The notes under the pieces: generated by a model | The model's database searches: none | Told to the model about the DNA's origin: nothing | What the model saw: only the letters and a program-made list of their open reading frames with translations | Shown here: in pieces, positions 1-6,555 of the stretch | Position numbering within the stretch: position 1 is the first letter of the stretch | Layout: each line of letters opens with the position of its first letter | Source of the DNA: Pyrinomonadaceae bacterium | GTDB taxonomy: Bacteria > Acidobacteriota > Blastocatellia > Pyrinomonadales > Pyrinomonadaceae | Direction of reading: 5' to 3' | Assembly (NCBI GenBank): GCA_013695245.1 | Contig: JACDAW010000273.1 | Span: 1 to 6,877, forward strand | Length of the DNA: 6,877 bases | Made by a program: the position numbers and the translations under genes

Positions 1-2
1 CA

Positions 3-974
3 GCGAAAGAAGAAGGCGGAACCGCATCTGCGACTCAAGCCTCTGAGAAAATAGAGGCGCTCCAAGGGGCGGTCGAGAGCGTGATTAAGGGCAAACCCGA
101 AGCCGTGCGGCTCGCGGTCGTCGGCGTCATCGCGGGCGGGCATCTGTTGTTGGAAGACCGTCCCGGCGTCGGTAAAACAACGCTCGCCCACGCTTTAGCA
201 TGTGCGCTCGGCGGCAAGTTTCAGCGCATTCAGTTTACCGCTGATCTGCTGCCTTCAGACGTCACGGGCGTTTCGATCTACAACGAGCGCACTGGCGAAT
301 TTGAATTCAAGCGCGGCCCCATTTTCGCCAACGTCGTGCTCGCCGATGAAATCAATCGCGCCACACCTAAAACGCAATCCGCCCTGCTCGAAGCAATGGC
401 CGAAAGTCATGTCACGGTTGAAGGCACAACGCACAAACTGCCCGCGCCCTTCGTCGTTCTCGCCACGCAGAATCCAGTCGAACACCACGGCACGTATCCG
501 CTTCCCGAATCGCAGCTTGATCGTTTCATGCTGCGCTTGGAGATGGGCTACCCTTCGCCCGAAGATGAAAAACAGATTTTGCGCGACCGCGCGGCGGGCG
601 ATCCGCTCGAACGCTTGCAGCCCGTCATAGACGGCGAAGACGTGTTGGAGTTGCAGCGCGAAGCTGCAAACGCTCGTATGGACGATGCGCTCGTGGATTA
701 CTTGATGCGTATTGTTGCTGCCACGCGCGCGTCGGAGATGCTCGACTTGGGCGTTAGTCCGCGCGGGACGCTCGCCCTTTTTCGCGCCGCGAAAGCCCTC
801 GCGCTCACGGAAGGTCGGACGTTTTGTGTGCCCGACGACATCAAACGATTAGTGTCGCCCGTCTTCGCTCATCGCCTGATGATCAACGCTCGTTTCGCTT
901 CGCTGCTGACACGCAACACGGAAGCTGAAAGTATCCTGCGTGAGATCGTGAAAAACGTCAGCGTGCCGGTGTGA
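3..974 (+). CDS. MoxR family AAA+ ATPase (5' end outside window)
   Basis: The frame is open to the left edge: codons from base 3 read AKEEGGTASATQ... then a helix-like IEALQGAVESVIKG that matches the normal start of MoxR proteins. The GTG at 81 is therefore internal and the true start lies upstream. Counting from that GTG, the protein shows a Walker A motif (PGVGKTT, about residues 28-34), Walker B (LADEINR, D89/E90), sensor 1 (ATQNP, N131), the ESQLDRF segment with a conserved arginine (R148), and a sensor-2-like SPRG (226-229) in the C-terminal lid domain. MoxR ATPases are cytoplasmic, ring-forming, ATP-driven proteins thought to help assemble or activate partner complexes. The DUF58 gene that follows is the commonest partner of the family. 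The gene ends in a tandem TGA-TAA. No motif is missing. Family assignment is firm; the cellular target is unknown. Confidence 0.95.
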   Translation, partial: AKEEGGTASATQASEKIEALQGAVESVIKGKPEAVRLAVVGVIAGGHLLLEDRPGVGKTTLAHALACALGGKFQRIQFTADLLPSDVTGVSIYNERTGEFEFKRGPIFANVVLADEINRATPKTQSALLEAMAESHVTVEGTTHKLPAPFVVLATQNPVEHHGTYPLPESQLDRFMLRLEMGYPSPEDEKQILRDRAAGDPLERLQPVIDGEDVLELQREAANARMDDALVDYLMRIVAATRASEMLDLGVSPRGTLALFRAAKALALTEGRTFCVPDDIKRLVSPVFAHRLMINARFASLLTRNTEAESILREIVKNVSVPV

Positions 975-1007
975 TAATCACTAGACCGTCCCGGTTTTAC
1001 GTTATCG

Positions 1008-1029
1008 GCTTGGTTGCTCCTCGCCAAGC
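1008..1029 (+). other. Small stem-loop in the MoxR-DUF58 spacer
   Basis: GCTTGG (1008-1013) pairs perfectly with CCAAGC (1024-1029) across a 10-base loop. It is followed only by TTTCGCCC, so the T-run is too short for a convincing intrinsic terminator. It could be a weak attenuator or an mRNA processing/stability element between the two genes, or chance. Confidence 0.3.
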
Positions 1030-1079
1030 TTTCGCCCTGGCCTCATAATTTAGCGACATCAATGCCAATCGCGTATCCT

Positions 1080-1097
1080 GAATCGAAGGAACGATTC
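1080..1097. repeat. Perfect 6+6 inverted repeat upstream of the DUF58 gene
   Basis: GAATCG (1080-1085) and CGATTC (1092-1097) are exact reverse complements around the six-base spacer AAGGAA. As DNA this looks like an operator half-site pair; as RNA it is a six-pair hairpin with a Shine-Dalgarno-like AAGGA in its loop. No in-frame ATG, GTG or TTG lies at a usable distance after that AAGGA, so it is not the ribosome binding site of the DUF58 gene. Function is inference only. Confidence 0.35.
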
Positions 1098-1133
1098 GCG
1101 CGCCGCGGGAATACAGCACAAACAGGCCATCAG

Positions 1134-2492
1134 ATGGGAATTTTTCAAAACATGTCTTGGCTATTTAGTAAGTCTCAAGTATGGATTCACCGAATCTTGA
1201 GTTTGTTGCTTCTTGCGGGCGGCGTTGGGGCGGCGTTTGCGACCGTGTTTGCGCGTCGGGCAGGAGATTGGGAGACGGCGCGCAAGGCGGCGCTCATTTC
1301 ACTTGCGTGTGTTGTCTTAAGCGGCGCTTTAGTGTTGCCGTCGCTTGTGCGCGTGGCGCGACGCGAAGGCGGTCTCATGGATTTTCCCGCGCGCCCGACA
1401 ATCGGCGGATTCATTTATCTGCTCGTTCTTTTCTTCGTCGCTTACGCGGCGTGGACGACGGGAAACAATTTGCTGTTTCTGATCTTCTCCGTGATGCTCT
1501 CGGCGTTGTTTGTGACGTGGGCGGCTGGACGCGCGAATCTGCGCGATCTAATGGTCGGCGTGCGCTTCTCCGAACAGATTTTCGCAAACGAGGCGGCGCC
1601 CGTCTTCGTCTCTTTACACAATCGGAAGCGGTGGCTTCCCGCGCTGTCGGTGCTCGTTAAAGCGCGCCATCGGCGTGCGCTTCGAGACCGGAGAGACGTG
1701 AAAGAGATGGGCGCGGGGTTGCTGCAAATGCCGCTCGTCTATTTCGTTTACCTTTCGCGCCGTGCGAGGAGCGAGCAGAAAACCGAGATCATCTTTCCGC
1801 AGCGCGGGCAAGTGTCAATTCTCAACTTCGATTTGATCACGCATTTCCCGCTCAACCTTTTTCGTTTGCGGCGTCGCTTTTACGCGCGCGATATGAATCT
1901 CGTTGTCTATCCGAAGCCGCAGCCCTTAGATGAAGAGTTGCAATTACTACCAAACGCCTATGGGCAACTCGCCTCGATGCGGCGCGGCGCGGGGCACGAC
2001 CTTCACTCTCTGCGTCGCTATCGCCCGCAGGACGATCTTCGCCACATTGATTGGAAGGCGACGGCGCGCACGCGCCAACTCACCGTGCGCGAATGGATGG
2101 CGGAGATGGAACCGCGCGTGCATATCCAACTCGATACGCGCATCGCAAACGAAAAAGATGATGCAGCGGCGCGCTTTGAACAGGTTGTAACACTTGCGGC
2201 TTCGCTCGTCGAACGTTTCATCAGCGAAGGCGCGAAGGTGCGTTTGACAATCGGCGCGGGCGATGGGGGCGGCTACGGGGCGAGCGAAGCGCACCTTTAC
2301 GATTGCTTGCATCGCCTCGCGCTTGTCGCGCCCGCTCCGGCGGAAGATGATGCGGAAAAACACGATCCAATGTGGCAACATACTTTGCGCGGAACAGCGG
2401 CGACGACAACCGATTACACTATTCTGCTCACCGCCGCGCCCGATGCTTCGTCCTCAAATCTTTCACACAACGTGCGGGTGATCCGCTTGTGA
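1134..2492 (+). CDS. DUF58 domain membrane protein
   Basis: About 452 residues from the ATG at 1134, chosen because an AGG (1124-1126) lies seven bases upstream; an ATG at 1152 (start MSWLF) is an equally plausible start six codons later. The N-terminal third is hydrophobic, with four likely membrane segments at about residues 19-39, 52-72, 90-109 and 111-130; the last two flank the TTGNNLLFLIFS stretch typical of DUF58 proteins. A soluble domain follows, with the family signature RRYRPQDDLRHIDW (about residues 294-307) leading into KATAR and then HIQLDTR, which begins the von Willebrand A-like part. The protein probably sits in the inner membrane with the soluble domain meeting the MoxR ATPase encoded upstream. 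The transglutaminase-like gene often found after DUF58 is absent; the next genes are convergent. Family firm, start uncertain, role unknown. Confidence 0.92.
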   Translation: MGIFQNMSWLFSKSQVWIHRILSLLLLAGGVGAAFATVFARRAGDWETARKAALISLACVVLSGALVLPSLVRVARREGGLMDFPARPTIGGFIYLLVLFFVAYAAWTTGNNLLFLIFSVMLSALFVTWAAGRANLRDLMVGVRFSEQIFANEAAPVFVSLHNRKRWLPALSVLVKARHRRALRDRRDVKEMGAGLLQMPLVYFVYLSRRARSEQKTEIIFPQRGQVSILNFDLITHFPLNLFRLRRRFYARDMNLVVYPKPQPLDEELQLLPNAYGQLASMRRGAGHDLHSLRRYRPQDDLRHIDWKATARTRQLTVREWMAEMEPRVHIQLDTRIANEKDDAAARFEQVVTLAASLVERFISEGAKVRLTIGAGDGGGYGASEAHLYDCLHRLALVAPAPAEDDAEKHDPMWQHTLRGTAATTTDYTILLTAAPDASSSNLSHNVRVIRL

Positions 2493-2495
2493 AGC

Positions 2496-2572
2496 GCGCA
2501 AATTAAGTTCAGGTTAGCGTTAAGTCTGTCAAACAAATTACATCAAGTGAAAGCTGAAAGCGCAAACTAAGT
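2496..2572. repeat. Pair of 13-base direct repeats
   Basis: GCGCAAATTAAGT (2496-2508) recurs as GCGCAAACTAAGT (2560-2572), 12 of 13 bases identical, with copies starting 64 bases apart. Both are preceded by a GAAG/GAAA-like stretch. The first copy begins four bases after the DUF58 stop codon. This could be a small duplication or chance in a short AT-rich spacer. Confidence 0.35.
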
Positions 2573-2611
2573 AGGCAAACGCGCGCCAGCCGTACAGTAG
2601 GGTAATGCTTT

Positions 2612-2640
2612 AACATCGGTCGCTTGAATTAACCAATGTT
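2612..2640. terminator. Stem-loop just after hemG, possible terminator
   Basis: AACATCGGT (2612-2620) pairs with ACCAATGTT (2632-2640) around an 11-base loop. Read on the - strand the nine-pair stem is continuous, with one G-U pair, and lies four bases past the hemG stop, but it is followed by AAAGC instead of a U-run. Read on the + strand it has one C-A mismatch and is followed by CTCTTTATAAAT, a weak U-rich tail. A bidirectional terminator for the convergent DUF58 and hem transcripts is the natural reading, but it is not a textbook example. Confidence 0.4.
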
Positions 2641-2644
2641 CTCT

Positions 2645-4102
2645 TTATAAATACTGCGCGAGGTTTTCGGCGGCTCTTTCGCCGCTGCGGATCGAGTCGG
2701 GAATGCCTGCGCCGTCGAAGTAGTTGCCCGCAAGCTGGAGCGTCGGGTGAGCGTTAACGCGCGCGCGAATTTTACCGATTCTCTCCGTGTGTCCGAGCGT
2801 GTATTGCGGCATCGAATCCGGCCATTTCTCGACGAGCGAAAAGAGCGGCCGTGTTTCAATTCCGAGTAACAATCGTAAATCGGCCTGCACCGCCTCAAGC
2901 ATCCTTTTTTCATCAAGCTCAAACATCTCAGGCTGCAACGCGCCGCCAACGAAAGCGCGCAATAAGACACAACCTTCCGGCGCGCGACCGAAGAATTTGA
3001 CGCTGCTGAAAGTGCAAGCGAGCGTTGAGAGTCGCTCGATGGCGGGCGTGACAAAGCCGAAGCCGTCAAGTTTGTGCGGAACATCTTCGCGTTTGTAAGC
3101 GAGATTCACGGTGGCGGTGGAAGCGTAGGAGATCAAATTGAGAATAGACGCCAACTCATCGTCAACATCGCCTACAAGATTCGCCGTCGCGTGAGCCGGA
3201 AGCGCAACGCAGAGCGCATCCGCTTCAATTGCTTCACCGCTTTCAGTGATAACCCTCCACCGCTTCGCTTCGCCGTCTGATGAAATGCGATTGCAAACGA
3301 GCGAGCGAACTTTTGTGTTGAGCCGGATGGAGTCTGGCGGCAAACGCGCGGCGAGCGCATCGGTGAGCGTCTGCATTCCTTCGTCGAAGGAGAGAAATAA
3401 ACTATAGCGCGCGCCGCTTGTGCCGTTCGTCTCCTTCGCTTGACTTTTACGATTCGCCCGCCGCATCGCCCGAATAAGACTGCGTTCCGTTCGCTCCATC
3501 TCAAGGAAACGCGGCATCGTGGCGCGCAGACTCAAGGTTTCCGGGTCGGCCGTGTAAATGCCACCGACCATCGGTTGCGCCATGCGTTCGAGCGCTTCGC
3601 GCCCGAACCTGCGACGCACAAACGCGGCGAGGCTTTCATCTTCTTCCTGACTTTTACTGCGCGGCAAGATGAGATCGAGCGCGATGCGCGCCTTGCCCGT
3701 CCAACTAAAAATTTCAGATGTAATGAACGGCCAGAAGCGCGACGGCGCGAGCAACTGGAATCCTTGCGGAACTAATCGCAATCTTTTGTCGCGCACAATG
3801 AAACTGCGCCGGTGAGCCGATTCAGTTTGAATTAAATGTTTATCGAGCGCGATGCGTCGCGCGAGTTCGATGGCGGCGGGTTTTTCAGAGATGAATGAGT
3901 CGGGGCCGCCTTCGAGCAAGAATCCATCGCGCTTGTGGGTACGGACGATGCCGCCGAGACGCGCGCCCGCTTCAAGCAACAGAATCTCGAAAGGGCTTTG
4001 GCGCTGCGCGCTTAATTCGATGAATCGGTGCGCCGCCGCCAATCCCGTGACGCCGCCGCCGATAACGATCACGCGGCGCTTGCCCTTGGGTACGCCGCTC
4101 AT
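2645..4102 (-). CDS. hemG: Oxygen-dependent porphyrinogen oxidase, HemG/HemY type (FAD)
   Basis: 485 residues, close to the roughly 470 of Bacillus HemY. The N-terminal FAD-binding Rossmann motif is VIVIGGGVTGLAAAH (residues 11-25), with the acidic residue E44 ending the second strand (LLLEAG) and then RLGG (48-51). GGPDSF (65-70) is a family hallmark. The C-terminal FAD-contact motif is AGNYFDGAGIPDSIRSG (458-474). The enzyme uses FAD and O2 to oxidise coproporphyrinogen III or protoporphyrinogen IX to the matching porphyrin, at the membrane or in the cytoplasm. Sequence alone does not fix the substrate; the operon context favours coproporphyrinogen (CgoX). The ATG overlaps the hemH stop as ATGA (4099-4102), and a GGAG sits only two bases before the ATG inside hemH, suggesting translational coupling. 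It is the last gene of the hem operon. This is not the short flavodoxin-type HemG of E. coli. Confidence 0.95.
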   Translation of the reverse strand: MSGVPKGKRRVIVIGGGVTGLAAAHRFIELSAQRQSPFEILLLEAGARLGGIVRTHKRDGFLLEGGPDSFISEKPAAIELARRIALDKHLIQTESAHRRSFIVRDKRLRLVPQGFQLLAPSRFWPFITSEIFSWTGKARIALDLILPRSKSQEEDESLAAFVRRRFGREALERMAQPMVGGIYTADPETLSLRATMPRFLEMERTERSLIRAMRRANRKSQAKETNGTSGARYSLFLSFDEGMQTLTDALAARLPPDSIRLNTKVRSLVCNRISSDGEAKRWRVITESGEAIEADALCVALPAHATANLVGDVDDELASILNLISYASTATVNLAYKREDVPHKLDGFGFVTPAIERLSTLACTFSSVKFFGRAPEGCVLLRAFVGGALQPEMFELDEKRMLEAVQADLRLLLGIETRPLFSLVEKWPDSMPQYTLGHTERIGKIRARVNAHPTLQLAGNYFDGAGIPDSIRSGERAAENLAQYL

Positions 4103-5166
4103 CGCTCCGCCGGAGCAAGCTCAGGTGTTGCGGACGCAATCGCGGCAGCGGGGCGCATCGCTCCCGGCAAACAACAATCCGCCGGACAGACATCGTGGTT
4201 TGCGCCACGCGCTCCCAACGCACGGCGCGTGGTCGTTTCAGGATTGATGCGTTCGAGAATCAACTCGCGGATCATCCGCACAAACTTCGGATGCGTTCCG
4301 GCCGTCTGCGTGCGCACCATGTTCAGATTTAGTTCTTCGCAGAGCGAGCGCGCTTCGGTGTCGAGATCGTAGAGCACTTCCATGTGATCCGAGATGAAGC
4401 CGATTGGCGCGATCACTGCGTCCTGCGCGCCCGTCGCTTTCAACTTGCGCAAGTGATCGCAGATGTCCGGCTCAAGCCACGCCTGAGTCGGCAGCCCCGA
4501 ACGGCTCTGGTAAACCAACTTCCAATTCTCAACCTGCGCGCTTTCGGCGACGAGGCGACAGGTTTCCTTCAACTGAATTTCATAATCGCAGTTCGTCGCC
4601 ATCGCAAGCGGAATACTGTGCGCGGTGAAGGCGACGTGTGCGCGGTCGCGCCTCTCCGCCGGAATTCTGTCGAGTGCCGCCCGCAGATTTTCAGTGTTCG
4701 TTTCAACAAACAACGGGTGATTGTAAAAGACGCGCAGTTTGTCGATCTGCAAATCCTCCGCGCTCGCTTCCGCCTGTGCGCGCACGATGTTTTCACGATA
4801 CTGGCGGCAACCGGAATATGAACTGTAAGCGGAAGTCATAAAGGCGAGAGCGCGTTTGATTCCATCTGTCTTCATCCGCCGCAGCGTATCGGCAAGCATC
4901 GGATGCCAATTGCGGTTGCCCCAGTAAATAGGGAGCGACGGGCCTTCGCGTTCGAGCAGTTTTCCGAGTTCCGCGATCAGCAGACGATTCTGTTCGTTAA
5001 TCGGACTGATGCCGTCGAACAGTTCATAGTGATGCGCCACTTCACGCATTCGCGCTTCCGGCACGTTCTTTCCTCGCAGCACGTTTTCTAAAAACGGCAT
5101 TACGTCTTCTATTCCTTCGGGGCCGCCGAAGGAGACAAATAAAATTGCGTCGTAAGATTGATTCAT
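4099..5166 (-). CDS. hemH: Ferrochelatase (likely coproporphyrin type) with C-terminal Cys cluster
   Basis: 355 residues. HemH inserts Fe2+ into a porphyrin. Conserved features are FGGPEG (13-18), SPINEQNR (54-61), GNRNWHP (83-89), the catalytic histidine H183 in TAHSIP, and E263 in SDHMEVLYDLD, matching the two key residues of Bacillus HemH (His183, Glu264). FLENVLRG, GNRNW and the SGCRQY stretch resemble actinobacterial ferrochelatases, which work on coproporphyrin III. The protein is about 45 residues longer than the 310-residue Bacillus enzyme; its C-terminal tail carries C327, C331 and C332 (VCPADCC), and C120 lies in the core, so a [2Fe-2S] cluster as in some bacterial and animal ferrochelatases is plausible. 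The tail then ends in an Ala/Pro-rich stretch. A weak AGAAG lies five bases before the ATG (5172-5176) and a stronger AGAAGGAAG (5183-5191) further up. The gene lies 29 bases after hemE and overlaps hemG by four. Confidence 0.96.
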   Translation of the reverse strand: MNQSYDAILFVSFGGPEGIEDVMPFLENVLRGKNVPEARMREVAHHYELFDGISPINEQNRLLIAELGKLLEREGPSLPIYWGNRNWHPMLADTLRRMKTDGIKRALAFMTSAYSSYSGCRQYRENIVRAQAEASAEDLQIDKLRVFYNHPLFVETNTENLRAALDRIPAERRDRAHVAFTAHSIPLAMATNCDYEIQLKETCRLVAESAQVENWKLVYQSRSGLPTQAWLEPDICDHLRKLKATGAQDAVIAPIGFISDHMEVLYDLDTEARSLCEELNLNMVRTQTAGTHPKFVRMIRELILERINPETTTRRALGARGANHDVCPADCCLPGAMRPAAAIASATPELAPAER

Positions 5167-5171
5167 AACTG

Positions 5172-5191
5172 CTTCTGATCCGCTTCCTTCT
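5172..5191 (-). promoter_or_regulatory. Ribosome binding region of hemH
   Basis: In the 29-base hemE-hemH gap the - strand reads AGAAGGAAG (5183-5191) sixteen bases before the hemH ATG and AGAAG (5172-5176) five bases before it. The nearer site has the right spacing but one mismatch to AGGAG; the farther one matches better but is too distant. One of them presumably serves hemH. Confidence 0.4.
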
Positions 5192-5195
5192 AAAT

Positions 5196-6284
5196 TTATT
5201 TGCGCGCGCTCAACTCGTGCACGGCGTCAACGAGGGCGAGCACGTTGTCAACCGGAGTTTCGGGCAGGATACCGTGACCGAGGTTAAATATGTGGCCGTT
5301 GCGTCCTCCGGCTTCGTCGAGGATGCGCTTGGCTTCGGCGCGCACAAAATTCCGGTTGGTAAAAAGCGCGACCGGATCGAGATTTCCCATCACCGCTTTA
5401 TCTTCTCCGATGCGCCGCCAGCCTTCCGATAAATTTATTCGCCAATCGAGTCCCATGCAATCGCCGCCCGCTTCGCGCATCGCTTCAAGCAGCATCGCCG
5501 TACCCGTGCCGAAGTGGATGACGGGCACGCCGGGCGTGATTGATTTGATCACGCGGCGCGTGTGAGGCAATACATAGCGGCGATAATCGTTTGCGCTTAA
5601 AATTCCGACCCACGAATCGAAAAGCTGGACGGCTTGCGCGCCCGCCTCAACTTGCGCATTGAGATAACGCGGCAGCGCGCGGGCGAGCTTCGACATCATC
5701 TCGTGCCACGCCGCTTCATCCGTGTACATCAAACGTTTTGTGTGCACGAAGTTCTTTGATGCGCCGCCCTCGATCATGTAAGAGGCGAGCGTGAAGGGCG
5801 CGCCCGCGAAGCCGATGAGCGGAAGGTCGCGCGCAAGCGCGCGGCGTGTTTGACGGATCGCGTCAAAGACGTAGTCGAGCGTCGAAACATCTTCCACTTC
5901 ACGCAAACGTTCTATGTCTGCGCCCGCGCGCACAGGATTGTGAATTACCGGCCCTTCGCCTTTGGCAAATTCTAAATCCATTCCCATCGGTTCAATGATG
6001 AGCAGGATGTCGGCGAAGATAATCGCCGCGTCAACGCCGAGACGTTCGGCGGCTGTCACCGTCACTTCCGCCGCAAGTTCCGGCCGTTTACAGAGTTCGA
6101 GAAACGTCGTGCGCTCGCGCACCGCACGGTATTCCGGCATGTATCTTCCGGCCTGTCGCATCAACCAGACGGGAGTAAAAGGAACCGCTTCGCGGCGACA
6201 TGCGCGCATAAACGGGCTATTCTGCAACGCATCATTCGTTGCGGAATCTTGTCGCGGATCAGCTTGGGCGCTGGAGAGAATCAT
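5196..6284 (-). CDS. hemE: Uroporphyrinogen III decarboxylase
   Basis: 362 residues, near the usual 340-360. The cytoplasmic enzyme removes four acetate carboxyls from uroporphyrinogen III to give coproporphyrinogen III, without a cofactor. The first signature is PVWLMRQAGR (39-47 region, with R43 and R47 for substrate carboxylates); FADILL carries the central aspartate D92; the second signature is GFAGAPFTLASY (157-168) with Y168; S223 lies in LFDSWVG and H336 in NLGHGI. These correspond to human R37, R41, D86, Y164, S219 and H339. The chosen ATG gives about 20 residues (Gln/Asp/Ala-rich) before the conserved FMRACRRE; M26 would be the alternative start. Neither start has a clear Shine-Dalgarno sequence. 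It is the first gene of the hemE-hemH-hemG operon, so its promoter should lie in the spacer at 6285-6555. Confidence 0.97.
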   Translation of the reverse strand: MILSSAQADPRQDSATNDALQNSPFMRACRREAVPFTPVWLMRQAGRYMPEYRAVRERTTFLELCKRPELAAEVTVTAAERLGVDAAIIFADILLIIEPMGMDLEFAKGEGPVIHNPVRAGADIERLREVEDVSTLDYVFDAIRQTRRALARDLPLIGFAGAPFTLASYMIEGGASKNFVHTKRLMYTDEAAWHEMMSKLARALPRYLNAQVEAGAQAVQLFDSWVGILSANDYRRYVLPHTRRVIKSITPGVPVIHFGTGTAMLLEAMREAGGDCMGLDWRINLSEGWRRIGEDKAVMGNLDPVALFTNRNFVRAEAKRILDEAGGRNGHIFNLGHGILPETPVDNVLALVDAVHELSARK

Positions 6285-6555
6285 AAAGTTTTAGGAAGAG
6301 ATGATCGCAGTAAAATCTTTCGGCGTTGTCGCGCCGCGATGGTAAAACCATTAAGAAAATCGCTGTTTAAGAAGACTACAACAATCCTCTTTGGTAAGCG
6401 AGCGCGGAGAAAAACTTGAACTTCCCGTCCCCCAGCGTCGTTAAACTAATTCTTACCGCAGTGGCGGGCAAAAAAGAAACGCCCGCCGAGAATGTCTTGT
6501 AAATTTTTGTCACAAACGAAAGCAGCGCGGTGTTTACACTGTGAGACCAGCGAGG
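6285..6555. other. Divergent intergenic region between hemE and ECF sigma gene
   Basis: These 271 bases separate two divergent genes and must contain the promoters of both. I see no small gene. On the hemE side there are two short dyads: CGGCG (6321-6325) with CGCCG (6332-6336), and ATGGT (6339-6343) with ACCAT (6347-6351). On the sigma side is a GC-rich hairpin (listed separately). A TTGTCA at 6507-6512 is a possible -35 box for the sigma gene, but no good -10 box lies 16-18 bases on. No known heme-responsive element or riboswitch was recognised. Confidence 0.6.
6463..6487. other. GC-rich hairpin upstream of the ECF sigma gene
   Basis: GGCGGGC (6463-6469) and GCCCGCC (6481-6487) are exact reverse complements around an A-rich 11-base loop (AAAAAAGAAAC). 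With seven G-C pairs this is the strongest predicted stem in the window. Neither strand has a T-run right after it, so it is not a typical intrinsic terminator. It ends 68 bases before the sigma ATG and could be a leader structure, an insulator between the divergent genes, or a binding site. Confidence 0.5.

Larger units (their letters stand above)
975..1133. other. Spacer between the MoxR and DUF58 genes
   Basis: This gap is long for a pair that usually sits within a few bases. The bases 971-981 (GTGATAATCAC) form an odd palindrome over the MoxR stop. The spacer is free of stops in the frame shared by both genes after the TAA at 975-977, but the conceptual peptide (SLDRPGFTLSAWLLLAKLSP...) resembles nothing I recognise and I regard it as untranslated. 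I see no convincing sigma-70 promoter: a TTGCTC at 1014 and a CATAAT at 1044 are 24 bases apart, too far. It may hold an internal promoter or a control site, given the dyads listed separately. Confidence 0.5.
2493..2644. other. Convergent spacer between DUF58 gene and hemG
   Basis: This 152-base spacer receives transcription from both sides. It is AT-richer than the flanking genes and holds a near-perfect 13-base direct repeat and a stem-loop just beyond hemG (both listed separately). I see no small gene in it. Confidence 0.6.

Noticed and set aside
81..83. GTG as the start of the MoxR gene
   Set aside because: The frame is open to the window edge and the residues before it (IEALQGAVES) fit the conserved MoxR N-terminus, so the true start is upstream.
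983..997. Short hairpin AGACCG/CGGTTT followed by TACG as a terminator after MoxR
   Set aside because: Only six pairs including a G-U, with a three-base loop and no T-run beyond the stem; too weak to call.
1014..1016. TTG as the start of the DUF58 gene
   Set aside because: It would add 40 residues with no family similarity and has no ribosome binding site; ATGs at 1134 and 1152 fit better.
1947..2381. Antisense open frame within the DUF58 gene
   Set aside because: It lies wholly opposite a well-supported gene, has an Arg-rich composition typical of a shadow frame in GC-rich DNA, and shows no recognisable domain.
3440..3775. Open frame antisense to hemG
   Set aside because: The hemG frame carries clear family motifs; the opposite frame has no motif and no plausible start context.
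4102..4186. Frameshifted or fused C-terminus of HemH
   Set aside because: The Ala/Pro-rich tail after the cysteines could look like a frameshift product, but the frame runs cleanly into the ATGA overlap with hemG, as expected for an intact operon gene.
6507..6540. Sigma-70 promoter (TTGTCA with TTTACA or TACACT) for the ECF gene
   Set aside because: Spacings of 20 to 22 bases are outside the normal range and the -10 matches are poor.
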